NCBI GenBank assembly: GCA_016840305.1
Contig: JAEOSP010000203.1
Location: 1-8,504, forward strand
DNA length: 8,504 nucleotides
Reading direction: 5' to 3'
DNA from: Candidatus Hodarchaeota archaeon
Lineage (GTDB): Archaea; Asgardarchaeota; Heimdallarchaeia; Hodarchaeales; Hodarchaeaceae
The notes beneath the pieces were generated by a model. It searched no databases. It saw only the letters and a program-made list of their open reading frames with translations, and had not been told where the DNA came from. A program made the position numbers and the translations under genes. This document shows, piece by piece, positions 7,001 through 8,504 of this stretch. Numbering within the stretch: the first letter of the stretch is position 1; each line of letters starts with the position of its first letter.

Positions 7001-8504
7001 GGTTCGAATATAGTGCTAATTATACTTCAATAATTGTTTTTATTGGAGCTGGATCAAACTCTATACCTACAGTGGAGAGTGTTTTGTTAAATGCTAATAC
7101 CAATAAAACATATGAAAATCTTCAAGCTAGTTATGATTATACTGATTCAGACGGATTACCTGTTCCCAGTGATATAGAAATATGCTGGTATGTTAATAAT
7201 ACACTTCAAGTTAATCTAAATAATTCTATGTCTGTAGACTCAAGTCTCACAACAAAAAATGACAAATGGAATTTTACCATAAGAGTTTATGATGGTCTAG
7301 ATTGGTCAATTCAATATAATTCATCTATCTTAGTCATTCTTAACAGCATCCCAGAGGCAAATGACCTAACAATTACTACATCCCCAGTTACATCAGAAAA
7401 TATTTCTATCAGTTGGAACTTCGCTGATAATGACACTAGTGATACTGAGTTAGGATATACTATTGTTTGGTATATTAATGGTATACCTAACAGTACTTTT
7501 AACAATATGAGAGAAATTGATTCAGTATATACAAAAAAGGGAGAGAGATGGAACTACACATTAACAGTTTTTGATGGAGATGACAATTCAATTGTATACT
7601 ACTCACAAAGCACGAATATAATCAATTCAGTACCCAGTGTATGGAATTTTACATTAACAGAAAATCCAACCACCACAGATGATTTAATGGCTTCTTGGTT
7701 CGCATATGATCCAGATACTGATGATAATTTATTTTATAATATTACGTGGTACCGCTATGGATTATTGGATCAATGGTGGATAACAATGTCAACATCCGCA
7801 ATATTGAATTCAGGAAATACTACTAAAAATGAAAATTGGTATTTCAATCTCAAGGCTTTTGATGGTGAAGGTTACTCACTTTCTGTTTCTCCTTCTTCAA
7901 ATGAACAAATTCTAAATACTGCACCTGTGATTCAAGGTGGGTTAGTTGAAATAAATCCTATCAATCCAGTTCGGGGATCTTCTCTAACAGTTTTCTATGT
8001 TTTAACTGATGTTGATGACGATACAGAATCTGGAACTCAAATTAGGTGGTTTAAGGATGATGTTCTCCAATCCTCGTTTAATGATCTTTCTAGTATACCT
8101 GGTTCTGAAGTTGTTAAAGGACAGCTTTGGCAGGTTGAAGTATTAGGTAGTGATGGTACATCCTTTAGTAACCCTATCAACTCCACTCTAATCGAAATAG
8201 GCAATACTGCACCAGTTGTTGAAATTAGCTCTTTATCCCTATTTCCAACAATTGCTTATACCACAAGTACCTTGGTAGCTTCATTTGATGGAACCGACAT
8301 CGACAGTGATTTACTAACAGATTTTCGTATAGTCTGGTATAATACCAGTATAGAAGTACCTGAATTAGAAAATTCAACTGAAGTAGCCCCTTCTTATACG
8401 AAGAAAGACCAAACTTGGACTTTTCAAGTATGGCTATATGATGGTACCGATTGGTCGCTTCCTGAAACGTCAGGGCTTACACCTTCCATCAGAAATTCGA
8501 AACC
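3979..8504 (+). CDS. Giant secreted Ig/cadherin-like repeat surface protein, N-terminal part (runs off the right edge)
   Basis: One frame stays open for 1508 codons from GTG 3979 to the window edge. The product is exported: residues 1-26 form a signal peptide (basic RIK, hydrophobic core about 6-20, likely cleavage after SIA26). A polar Ser/Thr/Asn/Asp-rich linker covers about 27-134. A beta-rich module occupies about 135-338 and a second of a different kind about 343-439. Eleven complete Ig/cadherin-like repeats of 92-107 residues then run from 446 to 1508, and the edge residues begin a twelfth. Only two cysteines are present (309 and 1069). N-x-S/T sequons are dense, 40 or more by eye, as in glycosylated archaeal surface proteins. 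No catalytic motif is visible. An adhesin, sheath or stalk-like role at the cell surface is inferred; the anchor (transmembrane helix or sorting signal) should be at the unseen C-terminus. The start is fixed by GGAGG ten nt upstream and by the absence of any earlier in-frame ATG, GTG or TTG after the stop at 3808-3810. The specific family is unassigned. Confidence 0.93.
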   Translation, partial: MRIKSYFFPLSLLIVFFISISSNSIALPFNEKQTPPTINIIPLRGEPGVFVTREKLNPKFSSERSTDTNFSITSHHQTPIRYSIENGVEDDVDSNTSNVDGITDTGNEVNFNYAQGSSINSQYMQVQEELTSQPSIIVDSVSTNANTGSYFVHNHTISGTNRLLVVTVQTDGGTAVSNVTFGGQLLAQIGSITRTSKGYPSIEVWYIKNPIVGTDEVEVYLTGSTGDDVTIGVISYTGVDQTTPFNGVTTNEGFTKSPSVTVSSNEGDMVQSAVVTLASGAPTPDAGQTLQWSEEMGGTATTYHFGEGCTKGGSSSVTIGWSIGSTKDWVAIGFNIRRAPAPYILDLEYQWINAEYQQLENELAIYTGNLGTENLKVDIWSESSTWVTVIDSLNANTWNNVSVVPYMTSSTFTIRLNGADESTDDTSDSWNIDLMLLVTSPENNLPIAENLTLSPKPLYGNETLSLSYDYSDQDGDLESGTEIRWYKWNETGSSWSLRTAYNGELQISSSALYKGDTWRATVKPKDGIEFGNVTFSSNITVQNLPPIISNVAVSPSNPLTTTTLTVSYSYFDPDSDLEDTENLEILWYKYESLQVEFNDQTSVPADAINKSEIWYYAIHTFDGSNYSQWVSSNNVTIGNSIPIASNVNLTLTPNTNTDLTVGYTFSDNDLDPEGSWIIRWYSNNGTGDELQEQLNDLKIVEAGNTSRGENWYYTLRVFDGTNYSILYTSPSRSIINEIPTASDISITIDPYTTTDLQASWSYFDAENDPEGTWVITWFKDGVVYTTGSQTTIVSALTTKDEVWNYTLKVFDGFDYSIQYNSTSIRILNSFPTITELTITTNPTTSENISASFVFQDDDGDTQDSYVITWYKNNVVQPLLTTLTVLSSETMKGEIWNFTITVSDGVNSSIQYNSLTTLIINSLPYVTPFNPTFNNTSPTADDSINISYTYNDADNLENSSADNEITVNRIIYWYNKGVYNASKDNDTILYSVDTLEGDAWQYIIKVYDGFEYSANYTSIIVFIGAGSNSIPTVESVLLNANTNKTYENLQASYDYTDSDGLPVPSDIEICWYVNNTLQVNLNNSMSVDSSLTTKNDKWNFTIRVYDGLDWSIQYNSSILVILNSIPEANDLTITTSPVTSENISISWNFADNDTSDTELGYTIVWYINGIPNSTFNNMREIDSVYTKKGERWNYTLTVFDGDDNSIVYYSQSTNIINSVPSVWNFTLTENPTTTDDLMASWFAYDPDTDDNLFYNITWYRYGLLDQWWITMSTSAILNSGNTTKNENWYFNLKAFDGEGYSLSVSPSSNEQILNTAPVIQGGLVEINPINPVRGSSLTVFYVLTDVDDDTESGTQIRWFKDDVLQSSFNDLSSIPGSEVVKGQLWQVEVLGSDGTSFSNPINSTLIEIGNTAPVVEISSLSLFPTIAYTTSTLVASFDGTDIDSDLLTDFRIVWYNTSIEVPELENSTEVAPSYTKKDQTWTFQVWLYDGTDWSLPETSGLTPSIRNSK
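4381..4992 (+). other. Module 1 of the giant protein: ~200-residue beta-sandwich domain
   Basis: Residues about 135-338 are distinct from the later repeats. Landmarks are NRLLVVTVQT (161-170), VTFGGQLLAQIG (179-190), the EVWYIKNP segment (203-210), VISYTGVDQTTPF (233-245) and the closing strand DWVAIGFNIRR (328-338). From memory this NRLLVV...GG..L...WY...P..G...SYTGVDQ...GF.IR pattern recurs in secreted bacterial and archaeal proteins of metagenomic origin. I cannot attach a named family. A jelly-roll or lectin-like fold is inferred from the alternating hydrophobic pattern. Confidence 0.6.
5005..5295 (+). other. Module 2 of the giant protein: ~97-residue archaeal secreted-protein domain
   Basis: Residues about 343-439 form a second, unrelated beta module. 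Its landmarks are LDLEYQWINAEY (345-356), LAIYTGNLGTENLKVDIW (364-381), a TWNNVSV strand (397-403), a STFTIRL strand (410-416) and the closing SDSWNIDLMLLV (427-438). I recall this LEYQW...YTG..G.E.L.V.W...SSTFTIR...D.SWNID arrangement from archaeal secreted and surface proteins. It ends immediately before the repeat array. Carbohydrate binding or inter-subunit contact is possible but not shown. Confidence 0.6.
5314..8502 (+). repeat. Eleven tandem Ig/cadherin-like protein repeats (~96 residues each)
   Basis: Repeat starts (residue number of the leading Pro) are 446, 545, 642, 739, 831, 923, 1030, 1125, 1219, 1316 and 1412; the next begins at 1509, on the window edge. Every copy has an acidic loop after a hydrophobic strand (SDQDGD, DPDSD, SDNDLD, AEND, DDDGD, DADN, DSDG, DNDTSD, DPDTDD, DVDDD, DIDSD). 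It also has a central W-Y or W-F preceded by a hydrophobic or small residue, a second Trp after a K/E/D turn (such as KGDTW, KGEIW, KKGERW), and a Asp-Gly, usually followed by an aromatic-Ser pair. The copies then close with an N-rich strand into the next Pro. The acidic loop resembles calcium-binding interdomain sites of cadherins and related bacterial repeats. Copies are diverged in DNA except for a more similar group (starts 739, 831, 1030, 1125), so this is old duplication with some recent exchange. Confidence 0.88.

Noticed and set aside
7311..7505. Minus-strand ORF of 64 codons
   Set aside because: It lies opposite the repeat array and is a chance open frame within a strongly supported coding region.
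5314..8502. Repeats at DNA level suggesting a CRISPR array or satellite
   Set aside because: The periodicity (~290 nt) is in the protein. Copies differ widely in DNA, the reading frame is continuous, and there are no short identical repeats with unique spacers.
3979..8504. Possible frameshift or stop within the giant gene
   Set aside because: The frame was read codon by codon from 3979 to the edge without a stop, and repeat landmarks stay in phase throughout.

Overview
The window is A+T-rich DNA that reads as archaeal. It has housekeeping genes of families common in archaea, weak or variable Shine-Dalgarno sequences, AT-rich promoter-like leaders, several non-ATG starts, and a very large secreted protein built from beta-sandwich repeats of the kind seen on archaeal cell surfaces. 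The asparagine- and lysine-rich composition and the giant surface protein would fit an Asgard-type or related uncultivated archaeon. That placement is inference, because no marker gene is present.

Layout. 1-580 (minus) is the N-terminal 193 codons of a ClC-family chloride channel or Cl-/H+ antiporter, cut by the window edge. 645-1709 (minus) is a complete low-specificity L-threonine aldolase. Diverging from it after only 33 bp is a small FMN-type split-barrel protein of the PNPOx-like/NimA family (1743-2231, plus). It converges on a complete M42 aminopeptidase (2251-3396, minus, TTG start), with a compact hairpin between the two stop codons. A 64-residue four-cysteine protein follows (3541-3735, plus), then a 243-bp leader region carrying a palindrome, a tandem repeat, promoter-like sequence and two overlapping mini-ORFs.

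From 3979 (GTG, with a GGAGG Shine-Dalgarno) to the right edge, one uninterrupted frame of 1508 codons encodes the N-terminal part of a giant exported protein. It has a signal peptide, a low-complexity linker, two different beta-rich modules and eleven complete ~92-107-residue Ig/cadherin-like repeats, with a twelfth beginning at the edge. Every repeat keeps the same skeleton: an acidic, mostly DxDxD-like loop, a central W-Y/F, a second Trp after a K/E-rich turn, and a Asp-Gly near the end. The protein has very few cysteines and many N-x-S/T sequons.

How the genes relate. The left half is ordinary metabolism (amino-acid cleavage, peptide trimming, ion transport, a flavin-binding protein) with no obvious pathway linking all of it. 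The right half is a surface-protein locus. The small cysteine protein and the giant gene are on the same strand and share a 12-nt sequence in their leaders, which hints at common control but is weak evidence. No tRNA, rRNA, CRISPR array, insertion sequence or integrase was found.
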